Assembly (NCBI GenBank): GCA_015680685.1
Contig: MNCI01015850.1
Location: 249,794 to 313,793 of the forward strand
Reading direction: 5' to 3'
Length of the DNA: 64,000 nt
From: Gnetum montanum
Lineage: Eukaryota > Streptophyta > Gnetopsida > Gnetales > Gnetaceae
The notes under the pieces are model-generated. The model searched no databases. It was given only the letters and a program-made list of their open reading frames with translations, and was not told the DNA's origin. This document shows, one piece after another, positions 1 to 11,739 of the stretch. Each line of letters opens with the position of its first letter. Positions within the stretch are counted from its first letter, which is position 1. The translations under genes were made by a program, and so were the position numbers.

Positions 1-1187
1 AAATAGACATAAAATTATCATTGGATTTATCATCATTCCCTCATGGTTAAATTAAGCTAGTCCCTTGATTACAATAATAAAAATTAGACTAAAAATGATT
101 TGACTTATGGTAGATATAGAGGAGTTACAACAAGATATGACATAAGACATAACTTTAACTTAAGAAGAAGCACTAGGAGGTGGTAGTTATGGTGAAATAA
201 GTTCTAGAATGTTTTTTCATGTGTACTAAGGATAAGCTTGGTAGCGTCACTTGAACAATCCTACTTTGGTCTTGTATTGTCTTGTTTGCATTTTTTAGGG
301 CCCTAACTTGCTTGTGTGATCTTAGGTTGCATGAGCTTCAGCATTCTCTTAGATATCTTTTGGATCAATATAATGTACCAGCCAATCATTCAACTTTACT
401 TCTAGTAGTTTTTGATGTGCATCTCCATCCCCACTTGGTATTCTGAGAATGAGATTTCTAACCTTTAGATCTTCTTAGTTAGGGAGGTTTAGTTGGGTTA
501 GGTTCACTTGGTGGTTTGAATGATACTTGTCTTTCAATTAGTTCCACCATTGAGGATTGAGCTTCTCTGAGTTCATTTGGTCATGACCTTTAGTATATGG
601 AATATAATTGTTGAGACTTAATTTCCATAAACAATGCTAAAAAATCATGTAAGTTCCTCAAGATTGTATACATCCATTGCAAAAATGCAAGTGAGAATGA
701 TGAAAAGCATAAAAGCCAAGGATAACATATGAAATATTATTAGAGCCAAGATTCCAAAATAACTAGGTATGTAAAATGTGATAAGGAATTTGTTTTTTTT
801 TTTAAATCATATTTGATGTTGCATCTCTCCCTCATAATTAAGGTATGAGTCACCCAACTCGGATAAGTAAGATACATATTACCACTAACAATAAGAGCAT
901 ATGATGAAATATAATACATGATTTGAACATCATAAACTTGAAAAAATGAAAGAAAATATAGATAGAATCCATAAAATTAAATAAATATTTTAATTTAAAA
1001 CTATAAATCAATTAGAAAATTAAATAGGAGCAAAAAAAGAAATGTCTTAGTAGACCATTAATACCAATGAGGATGTCACTACTCTAGTGTTAGACCAATC
1101 AAGTACTTTAGGCATGTAACCAATATTATCTTGTAGGAAATTTAACATCAAATATTTTCACTTAGAATGTTGATCCATTAAGAATTT

Positions 1188-1213
1188 GCAAGTGGATTCT
1201 CCCCATAGTAGAT
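1188..1213 (-). repeat. Copy of conserved internal block of the A/B/C superfamily
   Basis: The plus strand reads GCAAGTGGATTCTCCCCATA followed by GTAGATG. Almost the same string occurs at 6519-6543 and 52835-52859, and in reverse complement at 29507-29527, each time in the non-coding internal region of an LTR element. Its presence here suggests a decayed minus-strand internal region of the same superfamily, although no LTR is visible beside it. Confidence 0.55.
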
Positions 1214-1520
1214 GTTACTCTTACTTCTTCAGTTTAGCACGAATCAAGACTAAGTGTGGTTTTAACATTGTCCTACATAAGTTTGAGCATCAAACTCCCT
1301 AAAAAAACTTTATGAGACATATTTCCAACTCTTAGATGCTTCCAAGGAGCATTTTCATTCATAATATAGCTTATGAGATCCTTTCTTGATGATTACAATG
1401 TTAGTTTTTTAGAGTAGAAGATAATAGTCTATTATTTTTATTATATAATAGGAGCTTATTTTGATAAAATATAGGAAGTTTTTAGATTGATGGTACTTGT
1501 AATGTTATTTGGCCCCAATC

Positions 1521-1563
1521 TATATATATATATATATATATATATAGATATATATATATATAT
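1521..1563. repeat. (TA)n microsatellite
   Basis: Nearly pure TA dinucleotide repeat of about 43 bp with one interrupting G (TATAGATATA). No gene is nearby. Confidence 0.95.
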
Positions 1564-2599
1564 TCTTAGGCTTATTTTATCATTAGGGCTATATTGTGTT
1601 ATTTTTAGTATACTTTGCCCTACTTGTTTTATATATATCCAAGGCATCTCCTAAACATTTGTATCAAGGAATCATCAATACAATTTTGGAAAGAATTTCA
1701 CTATTTCATCATCAATTCATCAATCTTTTAGAAATTCATTAATTCATCAACATCATTCATTATTATTTACTCAATCTTGGAAGTTGAAAAGTTAGAATTG
1801 GGTTGCATTCACTATTTTAATTATATCTTAGTTATTTCAAAATAATTTTTAGTGATTCAAAATTTATTTAAAAGCTAGAAAGGTATTTGCATTTAGTTAA
1901 ATCTCATATTAATGTTTATTACAGTTCTGGTGATATGCATTCTAAGATTTTGTGTATTTTCTGAGTCGTAATATTTTACCAAAATGAATGATAACCAATG
2001 AATAGATTATTTCTCCCTCATATCACAACACTTTGATCTGATTGTAGATTTATTTGAAATATACTATTTTTGGAAAGGTTTAATTAAAATTTCAACATCA
2101 TAAACTCAACAATGTTTGAGTTATTATCTCTCAAAGTCACACTACTAGAATTACCATGATTTTTTATAGCTTAAAAAGAACATAAGATAACCTTCTCTTA
2201 TGGATATCATTTTTAGTACTTCTTATTTTCAAATTGTAGATAAATTTCTAAGATTTAATAAAATATAAATTTTATAATCTTATTCATTGTGAAGTTAAGA
2301 TAATCAAGAAATTCTTTCATTGTCTAAAATTGCTTTACCCTAAACAGTTTAGGAATTAAAATTTTCCCAAGTGTTGGAGATGATCTAAATTTGATGCTAG
2401 TGTTCCTCCTCAACTAGTAATGCTACATCAGTTGTAACCTTGAAACATATTTTTTGTGTCACCTATACCAAACTTGCATTCTAGCCTCAAATTTGACCTT
2501 ACAGGACCCAATTGGCTCATTCAAGACACTTATGACATCATAGGATCTTATTTTTGATATCTGGATAGTTTGACCCTAGGATATTGGGACCAAACTATA

Positions 2600-3790
2600 T
2601 CTAAGTCTAGTGCTAACATTGAGGTTGATGTCAATGTTAGCATCAGTAGTGGTAACATGGTCCCCACACCAACAATCATCTCACTTGTAATTTAACTCAT
2701 CTCTCAGCTTCCTAGTTTCTCTGATAACTAGTTGACATTGATTTTGGCATTCTAAATGGTAGTATGGATAAGTTTAAGACCATTCATGGTAGTCAAGACT
2801 TATGTAGATGATGTTGATGTTGACATCATCATTAGTGTCAACATCACCATGCTATCATCATCATTCTTCTAGATCATAAAGATCAATATTTGACAATATT
2901 CCCTTACTCTATAGGCTCCTTCAATTTTGAAAACATTACCAAAACTCATTTTCAATTCAATTGTGACATCCTAAAAGTATGATAAGTCAGTTTACAAAAG
3001 TGATAAGAATCTTTCTATTCTTGATTGATGCTACTATTGATGCCAACATTAACACCTTAGATACCATTGAAATATCATTCTCGACCTTCTTAATTATTAA
3101 TCGGCCACAACTTTGGGCTTCATGGGATTCTCAACATTATCTCAAAAAAATTTGACATTAGTTTTGGTGTCAAATAATATCTCAAAGACTTGGAACATTA
3201 AATTGGAAAAATGTAAGATCTAAGTTCCATTGACATTGATGTTGATGCTAGTATTAGCACTCTTGGAACTAACATTTCACCCTTCTTAACTATCACATCA
3301 TACATTTGAAATTATTATCTAGGTTCATAAGCTTCTCAACATTGCCTCAACATCACTCATCATCTATTTAGGTAGCAAATAGGGCCTTGGGATGCTTGGA
3401 CCAATATTTAGGTAAAATTGATAAACTTTTTCTAAAAGTTGATGACACTGATATTGATGTCAATGTTAGTGTCAATGTCACCTCTAGTGGGATCCAAAAA
3501 GATCAAGTCCAACGACCAATCTTATCAATTTTGAACTCTAGATGAACTCCAAGTAAAATTCACTTAACTCCAAAGTCAAGTTTGGTAATCCTAACCTTGT
3601 AAATATAGGACTAAAACCCAAATTTCAAGCTTTGTTTTTTGAGATCTAGATTTCTTGTTAAGATTTCAAGAGATTAAGAGCACATGTAGCAGATCATGCA
3701 ACATCTCCTGTGTGCTTCAAGACCATCATAGCTTCTCCACGCTTTAGTGCTAATGCTGACATAGTGTTAGCATTAGTCAAGCAACATCCA
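2600..3790. repeat. Degenerate ~200-bp repeat with a GATGTTGATGYCAA core
   Basis: A core resembling TTGATGTCAATGTTAG or GATGTTGATGCTAGTATTAG recurs near 2625, 2814, 3030, 3237, 3454 and 3750, so spacing is about 190-215 bp except for the last interval. Sequence between cores is only weakly alike. I read this as an old, diverged tandem array; a self dot-plot is needed to fix the unit. Confidence 0.45.
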
Positions 3791-4966
3791 CATTAGTACT
3801 CTAGACTTAGAATTTTTCTACATCTGCATTGATTTCTAGAGTTAGAATATTTTTAACTCTAGCATTAGTCATGGGGCACTTAGCTAAAAAAACTCTATTT
3901 TAGTTTCAAATTGATCTAGGAGAATGTTTGTAACTTCTCCATCCATATCATCATCATTCAAAGATTCAATTCCACTCTTTAAATCTATAGTTTGCTTGCA
4001 AATTGGATTCTTATTATTAGTGTTGTCTCATTTACATTTTTACTTCAACACTTGTTGTTTAGACCTCCTTCGGATTTGAATACTTATTTTCTTAGCAATA
4101 AAGCATTTAATTCTTTGGTAAGGGAACCTAAACCCTTTCCCTCATATTGTAATTCTCTTATTCTAATATTTTATTCTATTTTATTCAACTTTTATACTTA
4201 TATTTTATTTCATCACTCATAGTCCAATCTATACTTCATTTATTTTTAACAAGTAATACTTAGTCAATTTTAGGATTTTAATCTAATGTTTTTATCATTC
4301 CCCTACCATTTTTGGTTCATGTTTTGTAGGCAAAATTGACATTTAATTGGAGATTTATGTCCTATCATGTCATTATTATTGACTTAGAAAAGGTTATTTG
4401 AGTCAAAGACTAGTTGCAGCCTTGGATTAAGTTTTCTAACACTTGATTTATGAAAGTGTTTTCTGTAAGATTAAGAAAACTTTTATAGAAATATTTTTGG
4501 TGCTAGAAAGAGGGCCAATAGGGTTCTAGTATCTTACACTTATTGCCTAGTAGCCTGTAGATCTTTTCCAGTACTTTAGAGTTTTTCTTACTCTTTTCAT
4601 TTTGACTTAGATTATTTTCCACTTCCACTTTATATTTGATCTTATTTTCTTCTAAGTAATTGTGTAGGAGATACTTATTAATACCATGTTTAGATAAGGT
4701 TCCACTCCTCCCTTAATTCTTAAATTTGTAAATTAATGAAAGCATAGAAGAAACATGATCTCATGGTATCTATGATGCAACATGATAACAAGGTTGCATG
4801 TGCTAAGTAAGAATTGGGTATTATGTTGTTTGAAAATAAGCTAAGAAGGATGGCTATCGATGAAATAGCTAATGGTTTGGAATCTTTTCGTCCCAACCCA
4901 AACCATCCTATTGATATGATTTCATTTGAGTAGGGCACGCTAGTGAGATACCTAATTACTAGGTAT

Positions 4967-5584
4967 TGATGAGTGGCGAGGTACCCCTACACTCAACCAT
5001 ACCAATATGAGTGTTCACGCACAATTCGGTCGAACTTCGTGAACAGGCTAGTTGTGGTATCTAGATCATTACACATTGATCGCAATTCACTATCTTCCCA
5101 CCTAGACTAGTATTTGCTTTGTCACNGTCGTACTCATTCCACATTTAATAACAGAAATAGTAAATGATGGTAAAGAAATATTAACTAAGAAAATAATAAA
5201 TAACAATAAAAATTAAATGATTAAAACTAAGTGAAAGCTACAATGATGGAGTAATCTTGATCTTATTGCCGATCATGTGCATGTCCAAGTACGTCACACT
5301 TGAATAAAGGTTTCGTACAATTACAAGCATCACACTGCGGGCATGCACTTGGGAAAATAGTCTAACTCCTACGAAAACAAACTACAAGAGGTTTGCTACA
5401 ACTTGAACATAAGATGCCTAAATGTGCTGGGTGCATGCATATTTATAGTGGAAAATGAACTTTGCGTTGACGAGGCCACATCAACGCATGGATAGATGCA
5501 TCAACGGGGTTATGTTGACACGGCCATGTTGACAGGGCTTTGTCAATGTGGCCTAGTCAAGACTGTCCATTGGATGCTTCATCA
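4967..5584 (-). repeat. Element A 3' LTR (contains N at 5126)
   Basis: Begins TGATGAGTGGCGAGGTACCC and ends GCTTCATCA on the plus strand; aligns with 10097-10979. A TATAAATA box lies at 5440-5447 on the minus strand. Beyond it, 5459-5567 carries repeated GTTGACRYGGCC-like words that form the start of U3. At 5126 a single N stands where the partner LTR has about 265 bp more. Confidence 0.88.
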
Positions 5585-5625
5585 TACCCCCATGACTGAA
5601 TAACAACTTGTCCTCAAGTCAAACA
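5585..5625 (-). other. Element A polypurine tract
   Basis: On the minus strand the sequence ends GTCATGGGGGTA directly against the LTR start TGATGAAGC. The upstream GACTTGAGGACAAGTTG matches the pre-PPT of elements B and D (CTCGAGGACAAGTTTT). This fixes the element's direction as minus. Confidence 0.85.
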
Positions 5626-7780
5626 AAATGAGAAAAAGTGAAATTAAGTACATAGTGGATAGGTATGGGATTATTGACTACTAGGAATTTACTCATGCCG
5701 TAGTGTGAAATTAAAAAAAAAACAAAATTGGGACACAAACACAGAGTGTAGAATGCAAAATTATTGGAACTCATGTGGTTCCTAGTGGTGGTGGCTCCTC
5801 CATGTATGCCTTTCCTTCATCCTATGCTCCAAGCTTCTAAGATTGAGACCATTGAAGAAGTGCCTGACATTTCTCCTCTTCGGTCTGAGGATCATGAGTC
5901 ATCCATGCTGATGTTACAATGTTTGATGGAGGTGGCACTTCCCATGGACATAGTAGCTGCAGGAACACTTGATTGGCCTTGACATACCATGTTGCAAATA
6001 TTCGTTGTTCCTCTTCATAGGCTCTAGTCCTGACCTCTCCACCTTTTTCTTTGCTAGATTGTGCAGTGACAAGAGTTTCTTGATGGATGCTAAATGATTG
6101 TGCCTCCTACTCTATATGTTTTTCATGAGGCCCCTAGCCTCTGCCTCCTCCTAGATGTTCAGTTGCACCTTGAGAAGGTCCTCCTTGTTGTCCTCCCATT
6201 TGTAATCACACAAAGATCAATTATTAGTAAGGTTATTGAAAGAAGTTCAATTATTTCATACCTTACTCATTGCCTTTAATAAATGTTGAATTCTTTGCTT
6301 AGTGTGATTTTAGAGTTAGAAATTTTTTTTCAAGGAAGTTGCCCTAAAAGTTTAATATCAGACCTGATTTGTTTAGGTGACACATAAAAGGACATGTAAT
6401 GGTTTTGAGGAATGTTTGATAAAATGGTGATAAAGGAAAGAACAGATTTGGCAATGAAGTACTCAGAGGGTATAAAATGATGTGGTGGTCTGCAACAAGT
6501 ACAAATTACAAAAGTCACGCAAGTGGGTCCTCCCCAAAGTAGGTTCCAACCTATAATGCCCTTATGTAACCACACCTTAAAATGTCTGTAGGTACTAGAA
6601 GGGTTAAATGTAATCCACACCAACTCCACAAAACACATACATGTAGATACCACTGTGATGAGGTATGAATTCACTACTACACAAGACATGGGTCACAAAT
6701 ACATGAACAACGAGATGGGATGAATTGGAGAAGGAATTACAGAGATTGGGACATGAGGTAACTAACCGAGGGCACAATGAATCGTGAGTGTAGGGCATGA
6801 TTAATGTGTCATTAGCTTGTTTCTCCAAAATCAAGACTAAGTCCATTCCTCTGATCAGTGACATTGCATTGTTTCATCCAATGATGGACACCCATAAGAG
6901 CATCATGATAGTAAGGCGTACGATCACTTGGCATTTTGTCTTGATCTTTTCGTTTCTTTTTGTCTGGCCACTTTGGCACATACTCGTTTCTTTATTTTTT
7001 CTCTAACTACTTTGGCACTTTATCCTTTTCAATTAGTAAATTAGAGAAGCTGCCAACCTTTAGGCATGGGTGCATGTCTTTTCAGTGGGACCCCCAAAAC
7101 AGTATTGAGTTTCTTTATTGAATTCCTTTATTACTCTTACTTCCATTTTTTATTAGATCTACAAGGATCTTAGTACAACCAAGCTGCATGATAGCACCCA
7201 TAGATGTCACCAAAGAGAATCCACAAGTTCCCTTGATGTCACACCCTGGCCATTCCTGCTTAGTCCATCCTTTTTCGCTCTGGGCATAATAAGCACAAAA
7301 TTACTTTTAAGTTTTCATGATGACAAGAACATCATCGTACCCAAAGTAGCACCTCTTATTAATAGGATGGTTGGGTGGATGTGGTGGGCTCATTGTCTAA
7401 ATAATTAGTCACTAGAGACTTAATAGCATAGAACAACACCTCAACTAATGGGTCACATGAGTGTTTTATTCATAGATGAGATTACCCACAAAAAGATAAA
7501 AAGATAAAACAATAAATAAAAAGATAAAACAACATATTGAAAGATAAAAAACAAAAAAACAAAAATTTAAAAAAAAAACAAAAAATTGAAAAATTGTAAA
7601 ATTGAAGAGAAGAAAAAACATTTATTAATTGTGCTTGTTAGAATGGAGGATATCCCCCATAACTAAACTTTGGGCATGGCTAAAATTAATAAATGGAAAC
7701 TGCAGATTCATGCATGTTGGAAATATTAGAGTTTGGTCATGTCCAAACCACTGTGTGTCTTTTGATGTGGTGGCTAGAAT
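5626..7780 (-). other. Element A non-coding internal region
   Basis: About 2.1 kb with no recognisable retroviral domain on either strand. It includes the conserved block GCAAGTGGGTCCTCCCCAAA at 6519-6538 (extending to 6543) and an A-rich stretch at 7490-7620. Similar non-coding DNA sits between pol and the extra ORF in element C and after protease in element B, so this is a normal part of the superfamily and not random insertion. Confidence 0.6.
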
Positions 7781-7789
7781 GTACCCAGA

Positions 7790-9650
7790 TTAAGGTCCAC
7801 ACACTTGATTAAAGTTGACATAGTGGGGCAAGTTATAAGATGTGGTTAATTGATAAGGAGTTGACCCACTATTGCACCTATGACCGTAAGATGGTATGCA
7901 AGGATCAATATGTCTCCCTACATGGCTATATCCATTGGGTTGCATGGTTGTTGAAGTGTTGATTGGTGGCCCAGATGAAGTAACAGGAGGCATTGAGTTT
8001 GAGGAGGTAGATGCATCACAACATTGAACTTGTGCTAAGTTGGAGGATGCATTCATTTAGGAACCATGATGTCTCTTTCTATGGTCTTTCCTAAAGAAAG
8101 GATGCTTTTGACGTTGTTGAGGGTTCCCACTATTGTTGATAGTAGTAGCACAAGTAACGTTCATGGGTTGATGCTGTGGTGAAAAATCTTCGGGCACAAC
8201 TGGTGGCGATGTAGAAGGAGGTGAATGATGAGAATATTAAGGGTGAGGAGAAGTGTAAGAAACATGAGGTGGTGATCTTGTTGGAAAGGACATGGTTTGA
8301 TAGTACTCAAGAGAATGATAACGATGTGGTGAAATAGAGGATGTTGACCCAGTCGGGGAAATAGGATGCTAAACATAATAAGTGCTTGGGTTCAAATTGT
8401 ATAAAGGGTGTGACCAATTTGACGGTGGCCTCCCCCACAACTAGAGTTTTTGCCACCATGGTTGAACCTGATATTTTTGTATGAAATTTGGATGTAACAT
8501 TCCTTCCCAATGCTCATGTAAATGTGACAAAACTAGGCATTGGCCTTTGGGGTGATTGTACAGATAGACATTGCATTGATATGTGAAGTTTGCAGTTGAG
8601 TTCTTATTCTTATTATCTTCTACCCTTTGTTCTGATTGTTGTGTGATGTCTTGTCCTATTTCTTGATTTGGCATAGTTGTACCTCTATTATTGTTAGCAT
8701 ATTCTCCATATTTTCTATGCACCCATTCCGTTATCTTATTAATCTTTGCCTTGATTTCATCTAGTGATATTACATTGGCAAAGGTAGAAATGATTACACT
8801 TCCTTAAGGTGAGACGATTTCTCCTCTTTATAGTTATGGACCTTTGCTAATTCGAGATTTTGGTCCAATTGAGAGCTTTCAACATTCTCCCATTTAGCCA
8901 TTTCTCCTTCTTCTTTTGCTACCCACTTAATAAGCTCTTACACTTGATGGGTTTGTAGCTCGTATAGTTGAGCTTGGGCATACATCCCTAGGGTTTCCCT
9001 TGTTTCATTACGAAGTCCATCTATGATATGGTACATTTGCCTCTCCTTGGAGAACCCATGGCTTAGGTAGTTTTTTAATAGTGCATGATATGTTTCTAAG
9101 GCCATGTCCAAGGGTTCATGTTGTGCTTGTTTCCATTCTTGGATTTATCTCCTCAAGGCTAACACTCTTTGCACAGGTTTGATATCTTTCATTGAAGATT
9201 TCTACCATTGTTGACCAACTACAGATTAATTTTAGGTTTAATGATCTGTACCACACTTTTTCTTGGCCAAAAAGTGTCATAGGAAAGATCTTAAGTTTTT
9301 GCCATCCATTATTGATATTATTCAATATACAGGCATCATAGAAGGCTTGTATATGCTATTACAGATCTGAATCATAGCCTCCTACGAACTTGGGAAAGTT
9401 GTTTAAATCAATCCTGGGTAGACGGCTTTCTTTGTGATGCCTGTAGGATATTTGAATGGCCTCTTCTATAGGCATTAGGCTCTTAGTGGCTAGCAGGGGT
9501 TCATCATCACTAAGTAGGTTATGAGTTTGTGAGTTGAGACGATGTTGTCCTTGTTCATGTTGGTGTTCTTGATTTTCTTTGTGCTTGATTTTTAGTTCTG
9601 CATCGATCCCTTAAGAGATAATCATCCATGTCATGATTTGACGTTGAAGG
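7790..9650 (-). pseudogene. Element A gag pseudogene
   Basis: Gag is the capsid/nucleocapsid polyprotein that packages element RNA. On the minus strand, 9325-9116 encodes a Retrotrans_gag-like segment (WQKLKIFPMTLFGQEKVWY, then a FNERY segment) matching the gag cores of B and C. At 8575-8537 the 13-residue motif CNVYLYNHPKGQC is the nucleocapsid-like C-x2-[CY]-x3-H-x4-C site, here with Tyr as the second ligand. A Pro/Ser/Gln-rich tail runs to about 7790. The frame is broken by several stops and shifts, so no full-length product is possible. Confidence 0.8.
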
Positions 9651-10079
9651 AGTAGAGGAAGAGAAAGAATTGAAAAGCTTGTTCTAAATTTTGTAAGTTT
9701 TCCAATAATCCCCTAACAGATTCTTGTTAGTTATTGAGAAGGTCCTAGGCCTTTTGGGCCTCCTCATTCTATGGGCCTTACTAGAGGTGTCAAAGTTGGT
9801 TAACAAGAATCCTTGAGTATCGTTGGGATACTCATGAACATATGGAATTCCTGCATAAAGTTGAGTACTCCAAACTTTGTCCTCATCCTATAATTCATTG
9901 GTTCTCCAATGAATTACCTCACTAGTTGTGGCGTTGGCATAGTCTTGTGAGAGAGACATTGTTGTAAGTGGTGTGTGACTTAATTGAATTTAATTTAATT
10001 TATTTTCTAAAGGATATATCATTAATACTCATTAAAAAAATCTTGTATGATATAACTAATCTAAATCACTGGCACCATC

Positions 10080-10096
10080 CGCAGCAATGGCGCCAA
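10080..10096 (-). other. Element A primer-binding site (tRNA-Asp-like)
   Basis: Minus strand immediately inside the 5' LTR reads TTGGCGCCATTGCTGCGGA. The 3' end of plant tRNA-Asp is GGCAACGGCGCCA, whose complement TGGCGCCGTTGCC matches apart from about two transitions. tRNA-Asp priming is known from Athila-type elements. Confidence 0.75.
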
Positions 10097-10979
10097 TGAT
10101 GAGTGGCAAGGTACCCCTACACTCAACCATACAATACGAGTGTTCACACACAATCTAGTTGAACTCCATGGATGGGCTATTTGTGGTATCTAGATCATTA
10201 TACGTTGATCATAGTTCACTATCTTCCCACCTAGACTAGTATTTGCTTTGTCACGTATGGTTTAGTCTAGAGTGAGGTGTATGATGTGGCCTAAACTAGT
10301 GCTACTCCTAGAGGCAATGGAAAATAACTTTGTTTTAGCTAAGAGGGAGTGGGAGAAGAGAATCTAAGCTAGCCTAAGTGCAATGAGAATCTGTCCTTAA
10401 TCATCTGTACACATCTTAGACCTCGTCTACTACTTCTAGGCTTACCAAGCATATATTACTTGAGTGGTCCTAGATACGCTACTGGGTTACCAAGTAGTTA
10501 CACTTCAATGTTCATGATTAATTCATACTCATTCTGCATTTAACAATAGGAATATAAATGATGGTAAAGAAATACTAATTAAGAAAATAATGAATAACAA
10601 TAACAATTAAATAATTAAAACTAAGTGAATGCTGCAATGATGGAGTAACCTCGATCTTTATTATCGATCATGTGCATGTCCAAGTACGTCACACTTGAAT
10701 AAAGGTTCTATACAATTACAAGCATCACACTACAGGCATGCACTTGGGAAAATAGTCTAACTCCTATAGAAACAAATTGTAAGAGCTTTGCTACAACTTG
10801 AACATAAGATGCCTAAATGTGGTGGGTGCATGCATATTTATAGTGGAGAATTAACTCTGCGTTGATGAGGCCATGTCAACGCGTGGACAGATGCATCAAC
10901 GGGGTTACGTTGACATGGCCACATTGATGGGGCTTCGTCGATGCAGCCCAATCAGTGCTGTTCACTAGATGCTTCATTA
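10097..10979 (-). repeat. Element A 5' LTR
   Basis: An 883-bp repeat starting TGATGAGTGGCAAGG; its outer end has decayed to TTCATTA where the partner has TTCATCA. A TATAAATA box is at 10835-10842 (minus strand). It is the only copy here that retains the interval missing at the N in the partner LTR. Confidence 0.87.
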
Positions 10980-11700
10980 GGGATGAAGTCTAGGTAATGG
11001 TAAGCAATGACGTCCAATAGAGATAGGTTATTAGGACTTACTTCATTAGAAATCCCAATATCAATTTCAACAATAGAAATTACCAACTCTAAAATCAACA
11101 TAGTGAGGAAAGTGGTGAAATTAGCATCCATGATGCTACTGAAGAGGAAAATATTCATGTTTCTTTCTTTGTAGACCCTTTTCATCTATCACAAAATTGC
11201 ATTCTATAGCATGTAAACCTCATTTGTTCTACTAACTCACTTTTTATTCCCATACCTTAAACTATCGTTTTTACAGTACCTATTTCAATTAATCTCATTG
11301 TCATAGCTTTACCTACAACGAGATTACCTTTTTCTATTAGCTTACTCCACAATACAGTTATAGTTAATTCTACTTTTCCCTTGCTAGTAGAAGATGTTAA
11401 TCTACCTCTTAACCTATTTCAAGCCTTATGCCACAAGAATCAAATAAACCAATCACAAATTTCCTTATCTTTTACATCATGTATATCTCACATCCCACTT
11501 TTCAATGTCATGTCAATAGCACCCATGAATACCTTGGTATTTGTTTAACAAATCTTACCTACTTATAATTCCATTTCAATCAACCTTGCTTAAAACTTTT
11601 CTAAAATCCCTCTTGAATTAATGTTGCTATTACATGAATTTTCTTCCAAATTACAAGAAAATGAGAATTAAACTAGGAAAGTTATTACATTACATGGGGG
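10980..11700. other. AT-rich spacer without recognisable feature
   Basis: No supported coding sequence, RNA gene or repeat could be recognised. A 77-codon minus-strand ORF at 10952-11185 straddles the LTR boundary and is not credible as a gene. Confidence 0.5.
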
Positions 11701-11739
11701 CAATCCTAATAATCCTATTAGCCCACTAACATCCTTGCC

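Larger units (their letters stand above)
1..4966. other. Gene-poor AT-rich DNA left of element A
   Basis: No open frame here has recognisable family features; short ORFs near 4.0 kb and 4.8 kb look like chance. The stretch holds a TA microsatellite, one copy of a block shared with the internal regions of elements A, B and C (near 1.19 kb, so part of this stretch may be an old minus-strand relic of that superfamily), and a degenerate repeat between 2.6 and 3.8 kb. The rest is unremarkable AT-rich sequence. Confidence 0.6.
4967..10979 (-). mobile_element. Element A: LTR retrotransposon, minus strand, gag-only (Ty3/gypsy, Athila/Tat-like)
   Basis: Two related LTRs (4967-5584 and 10097-10979) flank a 4.5-kb interior. 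On the minus strand the order is 5' LTR (right), tRNA-Asp-like PBS, gag remains, about 2 kb without coding sequence, PPT, 3' LTR (left). The flanking 5-mers are GGTAT on the left (4962-4966) and GGGAT on the right (10980-10984), a target-site duplication with one mismatch. No protease, reverse transcriptase or integrase remains, so this copy is non-autonomous. The left LTR is about 265 bp shorter than the right, and the missing part falls at a single N at 5126. The clade assignment rests on the PBS and PPT and is inference. Confidence 0.88.
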
